Positions 8,131-15,240 of a stretch of DNA of 64,000 nt are shown here, in pieces. The DNA is from Herbidospora solisilvae. Its GTDB lineage: Bacteria > Actinomycetota > Actinomycetes > Streptosporangiales > Streptosporangiaceae. The notes beneath the pieces were generated by a model. That model saw only the letters and a program-made list of their open reading frames with translations. It did not search any database and was not told where the DNA came from. A program made the position numbers and the translations under genes. How positions within the stretch are numbered: position 1 is the first letter of the stretch; each line of letters starts with the position of its first letter. The stretch lies in assembly GCF_009901565.1 (NCBI RefSeq), contig NZ_WXEW01000001.1, positions 434,001-498,000 on the forward strand, in the 5' to 3' direction.

Positions 8131-8853
8131 TCACGTGTACGTGTCGAACGCCAGCTTGACCGCCACGATCAGCCCCGCCACCGCGGTCAGCACCCGCAGC
8201 GACCGGCCGGGCAACCGCCGGGCGATCAGCGGCCCGATCCAGCCGCCGACGACCATGCCGGCCGCCAGCGGCACGACCACGTCCCACCGCACCGGCCCGA
8301 ACAGGGCGAACCCGAGGGCCGCCACGCCGTTGGAGGACATCGCGATCACGTTCTTGACCGCGTTGACGCGGGCCGGGCTCTGGTCGAGGGCCGCCGTCAG
8401 GACGGCGAACATGATCACCCCGCCGGCCGCCCCGAAGTAGCCGGTGTAGATCGCGACGGCGTACACGCCCAGATGGAACGCCCACCCGCGCAGCGCCGCG
8501 GATCTCGGGGCCCGCAGCAGCACCAGCGACGCGCCCGCGACCAGCACGGGCGCGACCAGTTCGAACGCCCTCGGCGGGGTCAGCAGCAACAGCGCGGCCC
8601 CGGTGGCGCCGCCGAGCGCGGTCACCGCGCACAGGCGCAGCACCAGCGGCGCCTGTCCCTTGAGCTCGGGCCGCGACGCCGCGGCCGATCCGACCCCGGT
8701 GAACGTGAGCGACACCGTGTTCGTGACGTTGGCGGCCAGCGGCGGCAGCCCGAAGGCGAGCAGGGCCGGGTAGGACACGATCGACGCCAGGGACACGACC
8801 GTGCTCACGATCCCCGTCGCCACCCCCACGAGGGCAAGGACGAGGATCTCCAC
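8131..8853 (-). CDS. TauE/SafE-family (sulfite/anion exporter-like) membrane permease
   Basis: 240 residues with about eight hydrophobic segments. The N-terminal signature (VGVATGIVSTVVSLASIVSY, then PALLAFGLPPLAANVTNTVS) and the repeated second half (FGAAGGVIMFAVLTAALDQS, VNAVKNVIAMSSNGVAAL) are typical of TauE/SafE (DUF81) permeases. These move small sulfur-containing or organic anions. The substrate is not readable. It begins at a GTG with no clear Shine-Dalgarno sequence and ends against the terminator shared with the encapsulin operon, so it is an independent unit. Confidence 0.88.
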   Translation of the reverse strand: MEILVLALVGVATGIVSTVVSLASIVSYPALLAFGLPPLAANVTNTVSLTFTGVGSAAASRPELKGQAPLVLRLCAVTALGGATGAALLLLTPPRAFELVAPVLVAGASLVLLRAPRSAALRGWAFHLGVYAVAIYTGYFGAAGGVIMFAVLTAALDQSPARVNAVKNVIAMSSNGVAALGFALFGPVRWDVVVPLAAGMVVGGWIGPLIARRLPGRSLRVLTAVAGLIVAVKLAFDTYT

Positions 8854-8879
8854 GCACCGAACTCAACCACAAGATCGTT

Positions 8880-9356
8880 TCAGTACGCGGCCGGGGCGGA
8901 CGGCACCGCCTTCGGGGTCACCCGGTGGTCGCTGAGGTGCAGGTCGCCGCCGAGATCGGGGCGCAGCTTGTCGAGGGTCTCCCGGGTCCCGAGCACGGTC
9001 CAGAGCCGGCCCACGAGATGGGGGTTGTACTCGGGCGCCTGGTCCATCCAGGCGTCCTTGCCCTTCTCGGTGGCGAAGGTGTTGACGAAGAAGTCCCCGG
9101 CCTCGGTCGAGCAGGCGCCGGTGCGCAGCTCCTCGGCGTCGACCTGGATCTTCACGTCGCACCCGACCTTGGCGGCGAGCTCCTCGACGGTCGGGGCGGG
9201 CCCGGCCTCGACCGGGGCGGCGGCCGCGGCCGGAGCCGGGTCGGACACCTGGTAGGCCCCTTCTCCGGGGGCCGGAGAGCCGCCCGAGCAGGCGGACAGC
9301 GACACGACGGCCAGAGCGGCGGCGGCGAGGGCGGCATGGCGCGAAACAGTCAGCAC
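8880..9356 (-). CDS. Small secreted lipoprotein of unknown function
   Basis: 158 residues from a GTG at 9356. The first 23 residues are a lipoprotein signal peptide (short charged start, AALAAAALAVVSL, lipobox LSAC at C23), so the mature protein should be lipid-anchored outside the membrane. An Ala/Pro-rich linker follows, then a compact domain (VEELAAKVGCDVKIQVDAEE, GACSTEAGDFFVNTFATEKG, WMDQAPEYNPHLVG) with two more cysteines that could form a disulfide. I do not recognise the family. An upstream in-frame ATG at 9425 would give an unusually long signal n-region, so the GTG is preferred, although no clear ribosome binding site precedes it. Confidence 0.7.
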   Translation of the reverse strand: MLTVSRHAALAAAALAVVSLSACSGGSPAPGEGAYQVSDPAPAAAAAPVEAGPAPTVEELAAKVGCDVKIQVDAEELRTGACSTEAGDFFVNTFATEKGKDAWMDQAPEYNPHLVGRLWTVLGTRETLDKLRPDLGGDLHLSDHRVTPKAVPSAPAAY

Positions 9357-9445
9357 GCCCGGGGATACGCGGCGGGGACGGAGGAGGTTCAATCCGGTGA
9401 ACCGAAGTGACCCCTGGGGCGTCATGTCTGGCAAGGGAGGCCCGT

Positions 9446-9565
9446 ATGGACGTCCTGGACAACCTCCTCGACGGAGATCTCCGGCTGGAGCTCGTCCTCG
9501 TGGAGGCCCTCCATTGGGAAGCCGATCGGCTGGCCGCCCCGGCCGATCGCGAAAGGCACCACTGA
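9446..9565 (+). CDS. Possible 39-residue small protein
   Basis: An ATG preceded by AAGGGAGG at 6-nt spacing opens a short frame: MDVLDNLLDGDLRLELVLVE at the start and a charged, His-ending tail, then TGA. It is followed 10 nt later by a strong hairpin, so it has the layout of a complete small transcription unit. It looks amphipathic and acidic, with no signal peptide or TM segment. It could be a real small protein or a leader peptide upstream of the flavoenzyme gene. There is no homology evidence. Confidence 0.4.
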   Translation: MDVLDNLLDGDLRLELVLVEALHWEADRLAAPADRERHH

Positions 9566-9574
9566 AACTGCGGT

Positions 9575-9602
9575 CCCGCCCCTCGATCAGGTGAGGGGCG
9601 GG
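9575..9602 (+). terminator. GC-rich hairpin after the small ORF
   Basis: CCCGCCCCTC (9575-9584) pairs perfectly with GAGGGGCGGG (9593-9602) around an 8-nt loop. There is no T-run. It lies 65 nt before the next start codon, so it could terminate or attenuate transcription into the oxidase gene. Confidence 0.6.
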
Positions 9603-9667
9603 GCTCGTGCATGCGGGCCCCTTTTGCGGGAAGTTCCGCACCATTCGCTTTGAGGAGGTCGTCGTCG

Positions 9668-10618
9668 ATGGCGCAGCATGCCGATGTCGTCGTGGTGGGG
9701 GGAGGCGTCGTCGGTCTCACGACCGCGATCGCCCTGAACGAGGCCGGGCTCCGGGCGGTCGTGTGGACCGCCGAGGTCCCCCGGCTGACCACCTCCGCCG
9801 TCGCGGGCGCCCTGCTGGGCGGCCCGGTCATGACCGAGCCCCGCGACGACGCGGTGCGCTGGCAGCAGACGGGTCTGGAGATCTTCGGCGAGCTCGCCAC
9901 CCACCCGCACACCGGCGTCACCACCGCGCGCGGCCGGCTGGTCACCCGCCTCGACGGCGGCACCCCGCCGTGGGCCCGCGACCTGCCTGGCTTCGCCGAG
10001 TGCTCCCCCGAGGAGCTGGCCGGGTTCAAGGCGGGCTTCTGGATCACCAGCCCGATCGCCGACATGCCGTGCTACCTCGACTACCTCGTCGACCGGTTGT
10101 GCCGCTCGGGCGGCGACATCGAGGTGTGCACCGTGGCCTCCCTGGAGCAGCCGAGCTCCCACGCGCCGATCGTGGTCAACTGCGCCGGCGTGGCCGGGGG
10201 CACGCTGGCCTGCGACGACTCGGTGACCCCGGTACGCGGGCAGCACGTCGTCGTCGAGAACCCCGGCCTGACCGAGTTCTTCTACGAGGGCGGCGCCGAC
10301 GACGACTGGACGGGCTTCTTCCCGCACGGCGACCGCGTCGTCCTCGGCGGCAACGCCCGCAAGGGCGACTGGAACCTCGAACCCGACGAGACGCAGACGG
10401 CCGACATCCTCCGGCGCTGCGCCGAGGTCGAGCCCCGCCTGGCCGACGCCCGCGTGGTCAAGGTGGACGTCGGCCTGCGGCCCGGCCGCCCGTCGATCCG
10501 CGTGGAGGAGCAGCAGGTCGAGCAGGGGCGGCTCATCCACAACTACGGGCACGGGGGCGTGGGGGTCAGCATGAGCTGGGGCTGCGCGCTCGACGTGGTG
10601 AAAATGGTGTCCGCCTGA
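9668..10618 (+). CDS. FAD-dependent D-amino-acid-oxidase-like oxidoreductase
   Basis: 316 residues, in the size range of D-amino-acid oxidases. The N-terminal FAD Rossmann motif is VVVVGGGVVGLTTAIALNEA. The middle carries the conserved region VVNCAGVAGG, and the C-terminus has the DAAO/DASPO signature (GLRPGRPSIRVEE, NYGHGGVGVSMSWGCA). The family oxidatively deaminates D-amino acids to keto acids, ammonia and hydrogen peroxide in the cytoplasm. Substrate preference (neutral versus acidic) is not decided here. GAGGAGG lies about 9 nt before the ATG. It appears to be monocistronic. Confidence 0.88.
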   Translation: MAQHADVVVVGGGVVGLTTAIALNEAGLRAVVWTAEVPRLTTSAVAGALLGGPVMTEPRDDAVRWQQTGLEIFGELATHPHTGVTTARGRLVTRLDGGTPPWARDLPGFAECSPEELAGFKAGFWITSPIADMPCYLDYLVDRLCRSGGDIEVCTVASLEQPSSHAPIVVNCAGVAGGTLACDDSVTPVRGQHVVVENPGLTEFFYEGGADDDWTGFFPHGDRVVLGGNARKGDWNLEPDETQTADILRRCAEVEPRLADARVVKVDVGLRPGRPSIRVEEQQVEQGRLIHNYGHGGVGVSMSWGCALDVVKMVSA

Positions 10619-10832
10619 AGCGAGCGTTCCGGACGCCCGCCTGTTACCGCAGCCGTCAATTGGCGACCGCACCGGCGCGAGTTTCGGCTTCCCCTCAAGG
10701 GCGCAGGTCAACGACCTGAGCCGCCTTTCCGCGTGGAACTCTGTCCGCTCCCGCTATCTGGTGGCGGATTTCCACCGCGCCAGAGACGATATACGCGGGG
10801 AAAGCCGGAATGCGGTCCATGGGGATGGGTTC

Positions 10833-11858
10833 ATGTCGGTCGAGCACAACGGGGGCGATCCGCGCAGGCAGTCGTGGGCGGAACGGTTCTCCTGGCTGCG
10901 CGACGAGCCCGAGGTCGTCATCGCGTTCCTGGTCGCCGTGGGCGTCGCCGTCTACGGCCTCACGGACAACGTGAACCAGCCGGTCCAGGAGGCCACGCTC
11001 GTGGTCCTCGCCCTGATCGCCAGCACGCTGGTCCGCAGCCGGATCCGCACCGGCGCCGTCGAGACCGAACTGCGGAGGGCGCTGACCGACTCCGGTGAGG
11101 CGCTGCACCAGGTGCCCGAGCGGCTCGCCGAGGTGACCGAGCTGCTGGAGAGGTCGCGGCAGGCGATCGACCAGATGTCGGTCGTCTCGCTGCTGCCCGG
11201 CGCGCAGGTGCGCACCGAGCTCGTGGCGGCGACCCAGCACACCAACACCTGGATCTTCAAGGGCGGCACCGGCACCTTCATCCGCGCCTTCACCCTGCCC
11301 GAGTGCGTGGAGAACTCCCGGGCCGCCCGCCGCCAGCTCCAGGTGCAGCTGGAGATCATCGACCCGGAGAACGACACGGCCTGCGCGGTGTACGCCCGGT
11401 TCCGCCAGTCGCTCGTCACCGGCCGCGCCGACCCCTGGACGGCCGACCGCGTCCGCAAGGAGGCGTACGCGACCATCCTGGCCGCGAGCTGGTACCGGCG
11501 GCACAACGACTTCCTCACCGTCCGGGTCGGGTTGTCGTCGACGATGACGACCTGCCGGTGGGACATGTCGGCCTCGCGCGTCATCGTCACCCGGGAGGAT
11601 CCCACCGCGCCGGCGCTGGTGGCCTACCAGGGCAAGCTCTATTACTCCTGGTGCGAGACCGAGCTGAACAGCAGCTACGCGCAGTCGAGGAGGCTGCCCG
11701 TGGAGAACGTGCTGATGGTTCCGCTGAGCGACGAGCCGACGGTCGAGGAGGTGCGCGAGCTGTTCGAGGTGCTGGGGTTGTCGCTCGACGCCCTCGACGA
11801 CTCCGAGGTGGCCGACGTGACCCGCCGCGCGCTGCGGCCCGCGGAGCCCTACCGCTGA
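10833..11858 (+). CDS. Two-TM membrane-anchored protein of unknown function
   Basis: 341 residues from the ATG at 10833 (an upstream in-frame GTG at 10761 lacks a ribosome site). Two closely spaced hydrophobic segments (VVIAFLVAVGVAVYGL at ~28-43 and ATLVVLALIASTLV at ~52-66) are followed by a helical linker. A ~220-residue soluble domain comes next, containing NTWIFKGGTGTFIRAFTLPE, VQLEIIDPENDTACAVYARF and CRWDMSASRVIVTRED. I do not recognise the domain. The pattern of a TM hairpin plus cytosolic domain is that of a membrane-tethered sensor or effector. It is the first gene of a tight run with a cupin-like and a phosphatase-like gene (20- and 11-bp gaps), which implies joint function. Confidence 0.7.
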   Translation: MSVEHNGGDPRRQSWAERFSWLRDEPEVVIAFLVAVGVAVYGLTDNVNQPVQEATLVVLALIASTLVRSRIRTGAVETELRRALTDSGEALHQVPERLAEVTELLERSRQAIDQMSVVSLLPGAQVRTELVAATQHTNTWIFKGGTGTFIRAFTLPECVENSRAARRQLQVQLEIIDPENDTACAVYARFRQSLVTGRADPWTADRVRKEAYATILAASWYRRHNDFLTVRVGLSSTMTTCRWDMSASRVIVTREDPTAPALVAYQGKLYYSWCETELNSSYAQSRRLPVENVLMVPLSDEPTVEEVRELFEVLGLSLDALDDSEVADVTRRALRPAEPYR

Positions 11859-11877
11859 GACACCACAGAGGGGCGAC

Positions 11878-12531
11878 ATGCGCTACTCCGATCTACGGCA
11901 CGAGATCGACCAGGGCACCGCCGCCTCGACGATTCCGGCGTGGGCCGGATCGGTGCTCCGGGCGGTCGCCGCCGGGGCGGTGCGCATCCCCGCGGTGCGC
12001 CATCCGCTCGGGTTCTTCTGCCTGCCCGTCGAACGCGACGGCGACCTGGGCGTCTGCCTGCACGTCTGGTCGCCGCAGCTCACCACCTCGGGCAGCACCA
12101 CCTCGCTGGTGCACTGCCACAGCTGGGACCTGCTGAGCTTCGTCCTGTACGGCCGGATCTCCAACGTGCTCGGCCGGATCTCCGACGGGGCCGTCCACCG
12201 GCTCTTCGAGGTGACCGGCCGCGGCGACGAGGACGCCGTCACGGCCACCGACCGGCTGGTCGACTACCGGCCCGAGCGTCTGGAGCGGTTCGGCGCGGGC
12301 GAGAGCTACTCGCTCGCGGCGGGCCTCTTCCACAGCACGGTGATCGAGGGCTCGGGCGAGGCCGCGACGGTCGCGCTCGGGCGGATGATCCGCACGGGCG
12401 CCGACCTGTCGCTCGGGCCGCTCGACACGCCCAGCCACACCCAGCGCCGCCACGTGTGCGGCGCGGCCGAGTCGGCCAGGGCCGCCGCGGTCGCGGCCGC
12501 CGGCCTGGCCGCCCGGTACGACACCTACTGA
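11878..12531 (+). CDS. Cupin-like protein of unknown function
   Basis: 217 residues. A cupin-type beta-barrel is suggested by HCHSWDLLSFVLYGRISN at ~80-97 (HxHS-type metal ligands followed by the G-rich turn) and by a later SLAAGLFHSTVI with a third histidine. The C-terminus is Ala-rich helical. Cupins bind metals and act as dioxygenases, isomerases or sensors, and no specific reaction can be assigned. It sits between the two-TM protein and the IMPase-like gene in what looks like a three-gene operon. Confidence 0.6.
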   Translation: MRYSDLRHEIDQGTAASTIPAWAGSVLRAVAAGAVRIPAVRHPLGFFCLPVERDGDLGVCLHVWSPQLTTSGSTTSLVHCHSWDLLSFVLYGRISNVLGRISDGAVHRLFEVTGRGDEDAVTATDRLVDYRPERLERFGAGESYSLAAGLFHSTVIEGSGEAATVALGRMIRTGADLSLGPLDTPSHTQRRHVCGAAESARAAAVAAAGLAARYDTY

Positions 12532-12542
12532 AGGGGCGCGCG

Positions 12543-13322
12543 GTGGACGTCTCGGCGGAACTGGCGGTGGCCGTGGCCGCCGCTGAGGCGGCGGGCGCGC
12601 TGCTGCGGCGCGAGCCCGCCTGGATCGGCGCCAAGGGCGCGGACGGCGATCTCAGCACCGACCTGGACCTCCGCTCGGAGGAGCTGATCGTGAGCCGGGT
12701 CAGGGCCGCCTACCCCGGCGACCGGATCGTGGCCGAGGAGTCAGGCGGGGAACCGGCTGGGGACGGCGACCGCGTCTGGTTCGTCGACCCGCTCGACGGC
12801 ACCAACAACCTGGCGATCGGCCTGCCCGTCTACGCCGTGGGCATCGCCTTCTGCGTCGCCGGGCGGCCCGTGGCCGGAGTGGTGCACGACCCGGTCAGCG
12901 GCGGCACGTGGTCGGCCGTGCGCGGCGGCGGCGCACGCGGGCCGGGCCTGCCCGCCGCGGTGGCGCCGAGCGGGCGGCCGTTGCTGCTGGCCTGGACGCA
13001 GGGGCACGGCCTGGCCGCCGATCCGGTCGCCGGCGCGCTGCGGACCGCCCTGGAGGCGCGGGCCGGCCGCCTGCTGCAACTCTGGGCGCCGCTGGTCGCC
13101 TGGATCCTGCTGGCCCGGGGGCGGATCGACGGCCTGGTCGGCTACCGGGCCGAGCTCGTCGACTTCCCGGCGGGCGCGCTGATCGCGGCGGAGGCGGGGG
13201 TGGCGATCCACCGGTTCGACGGCGAGCCGTTCGACCTGCGGGTCGACCTGCCGGAGTCGGAGCGCAACTTCGTCGCCTGCCGGGCCGGCCGGTTCGCCCG
13301 GATCTGGCCGTCAGGCGGCTGA
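12543..13322 (+). CDS. Inositol-monophosphatase-family phosphatase
   Basis: 259 residues from a GTG at 12543, 11 nt after the cupin-like stop codon. The metal-binding signature is complete at the N-terminal side: VAEESGG for the first Glu pair and WFVDPLDGTNN with DPLDGT at 82-87. The C-terminal motif reads ELVDFPAGALIAAEAGV, a variant of WDxAAGxLIxxEAG. Family members are Mg-dependent and dephosphorylate inositol phosphates, fructose bisphosphate, histidinol phosphate or PAP (CysQ). Which of these is not decided. Linkage to an unknown membrane protein and a cupin is unusual for inositol or histidinol phosphatase. It overlaps the convergent 2H phosphoesterase by 12 bp. Confidence 0.85.
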   Translation: MDVSAELAVAVAAAEAAGALLRREPAWIGAKGADGDLSTDLDLRSEELIVSRVRAAYPGDRIVAEESGGEPAGDGDRVWFVDPLDGTNNLAIGLPVYAVGIAFCVAGRPVAGVVHDPVSGGTWSAVRGGGARGPGLPAAVAPSGRPLLLAWTQGHGLAADPVAGALRTALEARAGRLLQLWAPLVAWILLARGRIDGLVGYRAELVDFPAGALIAAEAGVAIHRFDGEPFDLRVDLPESERNFVACRAGRFARIWPSGG

Positions 13323-13955
13323 GCCCAGCCCGACGGCCTCGACGACCTCGACGCAGGTGCCGTGCTCACCCATCACGCACAACGCGAGGGTGCGGTAGAC
13401 CTCGTCGAACGACCGGGCCGGCGGCAGCAGGTCGGCGGGCACCTGCCGGCCGCGGTCGCGGAACCGGGTCATGGTGATGTGGGGGCGGAACAACCCGCCG
13501 ATCTCGTCGTAGCCGTGGCGGTCGAGGTTGGCGCGGACCTCCGGGGGCGCGACGAGGCGGTGGTCGGCCAGCACCCGGCCGACCGGGTCGCGTTCGCGCA
13601 ACCCGGTGCGCAGCGGGCCGAGCCCGGCGACGAGGTCGTCCTGGAGCCGGGTGACGGCGGCGGTCTTCCGGTAGAACAACTCGAACATCCCCTGGTCGTT
13701 GGCGGCGAAATGGCCGCCCTCCAGCGGGATTCCAGGGGTTCGCGCCGCGACCCGGCGGAGCGTCTCGCACACCTGGCCGAGGCGGGCCGATTCGAAATTC
13801 GCCATGTAAAGCGAGATGTGCGGATAGAGCGCGCCGCTCCGCAGCGTGAATTCGACCGGGGCGAATTCCGCGCACCACGCGCTCAACCGCACCGAACGCT
13901 CCTCGACATCGGCGCCGGGTAACAGCACCGCGTCGTAAACCGGAAGACCCGACAT
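13311..13955 (-). CDS. 2H phosphoesterase superfamily protein
   Basis: 214 residues with the two diagnostic H-x-S/T motifs: YPHISLYM (H46) and RPHITMTRF (H159). These form the twin-histidine active site of 2H phosphoesterases (RNA ligase T/LigT, CPDase, AKAP7 types). Such enzymes open 2',3'-cyclic phosphates or cleave 2',5'-linked oligonucleotides. The natural substrate is unknown. It lies 14 nt downstream of the transporter gene on the same strand, so both may be cotranscribed. It converges on and overlaps the IMPase gene, placing two phosphate-ester hydrolases side by side. Confidence 0.85.
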   Translation of the reverse strand: MSGLPVYDAVLLPGADVEERSVRLSAWCAEFAPVEFTLRSGALYPHISLYMANFESARLGQVCETLRRVAARTPGIPLEGGHFAANDQGMFELFYRKTAAVTRLQDDLVAGLGPLRTGLRERDPVGRVLADHRLVAPPEVRANLDRHGYDEIGGLFRPHITMTRFRDRGRQVPADLLPPARSFDEVYRTLALCVMGEHGTCVEVVEAVGLGSAA

Positions 13956-13969
13956 GCGGCCACTCTATT

Positions 13970-15205
13970 TCAGGCGAGCGCCAGCACCCATACGACCGAG
14001 GGGAGCAGGAGAATGGCGAGCACCGCGCCGGTCAGCACGAATTTCCCCAGGGGCACCCGGACGCCCCGGCGGCGGCACCATTCGAACCAGAGCAGCGTGG
14101 CCAGTGACGCCCACGGCGTGATGACCGAGCCCACATTGGTGCCGACCAGAAGGGCCAGCAACTGGTCGAGATTGGCGGCCGGCACGACCTGTTCGCCCGC
14201 GACGTAGGCGGGCAGGTTGTTGACCGTGTTCGACAGGCCGGCGCCGGCCGCGGCCGTGCGCAGCAGCCCGGCGAACCCCTCGCCGGTGCCGACGAGCCAG
14301 GTCATCAGGTCGCCCAGGCCGTGGCGCATCAGCGTCGGCACGACCAGGAACAGGCCGGTGACGAACACCAGGAGCTGCCAGGGGATCAGCGAGGGACGCA
14401 GCGACCGGCGGTCGCGGACCAGGTAGGCGGCGACGGCGAGCGCGGCGGCGACGATCGCGGCGACCTCGATCTGGAGCCCGGCCAGGATGGCCGCGATGAA
14501 CAGCAGGCAGGCCGCGCCGGTGCCCCAGAACAGCACCGGGTCCCTGATCGGCTCGGGCGGGGCGGGCTCGTAGCGGTCGGCCCCCCGCACCCCCCGCCGC
14601 CAGTAGAACACCCAGAGCAGCGCCATCGTGCCCGCGATCGCGACCGTCTGCGCGAGCCACATGCGGACCGCGAACTCCGGCGCCGACAGGCCCAGCTTGT
14701 TCAGCGCCAGCAGGTTGGTCAGGTTGCTCACCGGGAGCAGCAGGCTGGCGGTGTTGGCCAGCCAGACCGTGGTCATCGCCAGGGGCAGCGGCGCGATCTT
14801 CGCCCGGGGCGCGAGCGCCAGCATGACGGGGGTGAGCAGGACCGCCGTGGTGTCGAGGTTGAGGAAGATCGTGGTGGCCGAGGCGAACGCGACGCACAAC
14901 AGGAAGAGCGCCGGATAGGCCCCCCGGCCGAGCAGCGCCAGCCGCGCCGCGATGACGTCGAATACCTGCGCCTCTTTGGTGAGTTCGGCCAGCACGATAA
15001 CGCTGACCAGAAACAGCATGAGCGGAGCTATTCGCTCGACGCTCGCCCGCGCCTCGGCAATCGGCAGCAGACCCGTCAATACGCAGGCGACCCCGATGAA
15101 AAGCAGGCCGATGCGAATCCAGTCGAGTACACTCGGTGCTCGTACGGCCCGTTTCCACAACGGCACGGACGGTGACCCCTTGTCGCCCACGGTAGAAAAT
15201 ATCAT
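13970..15205 (-). CDS. ArsB/SLC13-type (IT superfamily) anion transporter
   Basis: 411 residues, almost all hydrophobic, with about ten to eleven TM segments. Diagnostic stretches are ASATTIFLNLDTTAVLLTPV, WLANTASLLLPVSNLTNLLA and, in the second repeat, GLSNTVNNLPAYVAG followed by LVGTNVGSVITPWASLATLL. The inverted-repeat SN-x-x-x-N-L-P-A pattern is that of the ArsB/citrate/SLC13 superfamily. An arsenite-pump-like or dicarboxylate role is possible. No ars regulator or ArsC is adjacent, so arsenic export is not supported by context. The ATG at 15205 leaves only 35 bp to the divergent TIR-NACHT gene. Confidence 0.85.
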   Translation of the reverse strand: MIFSTVGDKGSPSVPLWKRAVRAPSVLDWIRIGLLFIGVACVLTGLLPIAEARASVERIAPLMLFLVSVIVLAELTKEAQVFDVIAARLALLGRGAYPALFLLCVAFASATTIFLNLDTTAVLLTPVMLALAPRAKIAPLPLAMTTVWLANTASLLLPVSNLTNLLALNKLGLSAPEFAVRMWLAQTVAIAGTMALLWVFYWRRGVRGADRYEPAPPEPIRDPVLFWGTGAACLLFIAAILAGLQIEVAAIVAAALAVAAYLVRDRRSLRPSLIPWQLLVFVTGLFLVVPTLMRHGLGDLMTWLVGTGEGFAGLLRTAAAGAGLSNTVNNLPAYVAGEQVVPAANLDQLLALLVGTNVGSVITPWASLATLLWFEWCRRRGVRVPLGKFVLTGAVLAILLLPSVVWVLALA

Positions 15206-15240
15206 GGCTTCATTCCGGCGAGGCGGGTGATACCGGCGTC

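Noticed and set aside
13970-15205. Calling the transporter an arsenite pump (ArsB)
   Set aside because: The fold fits the wider IT superfamily, and no arsR, arsC or arsA is adjacent.
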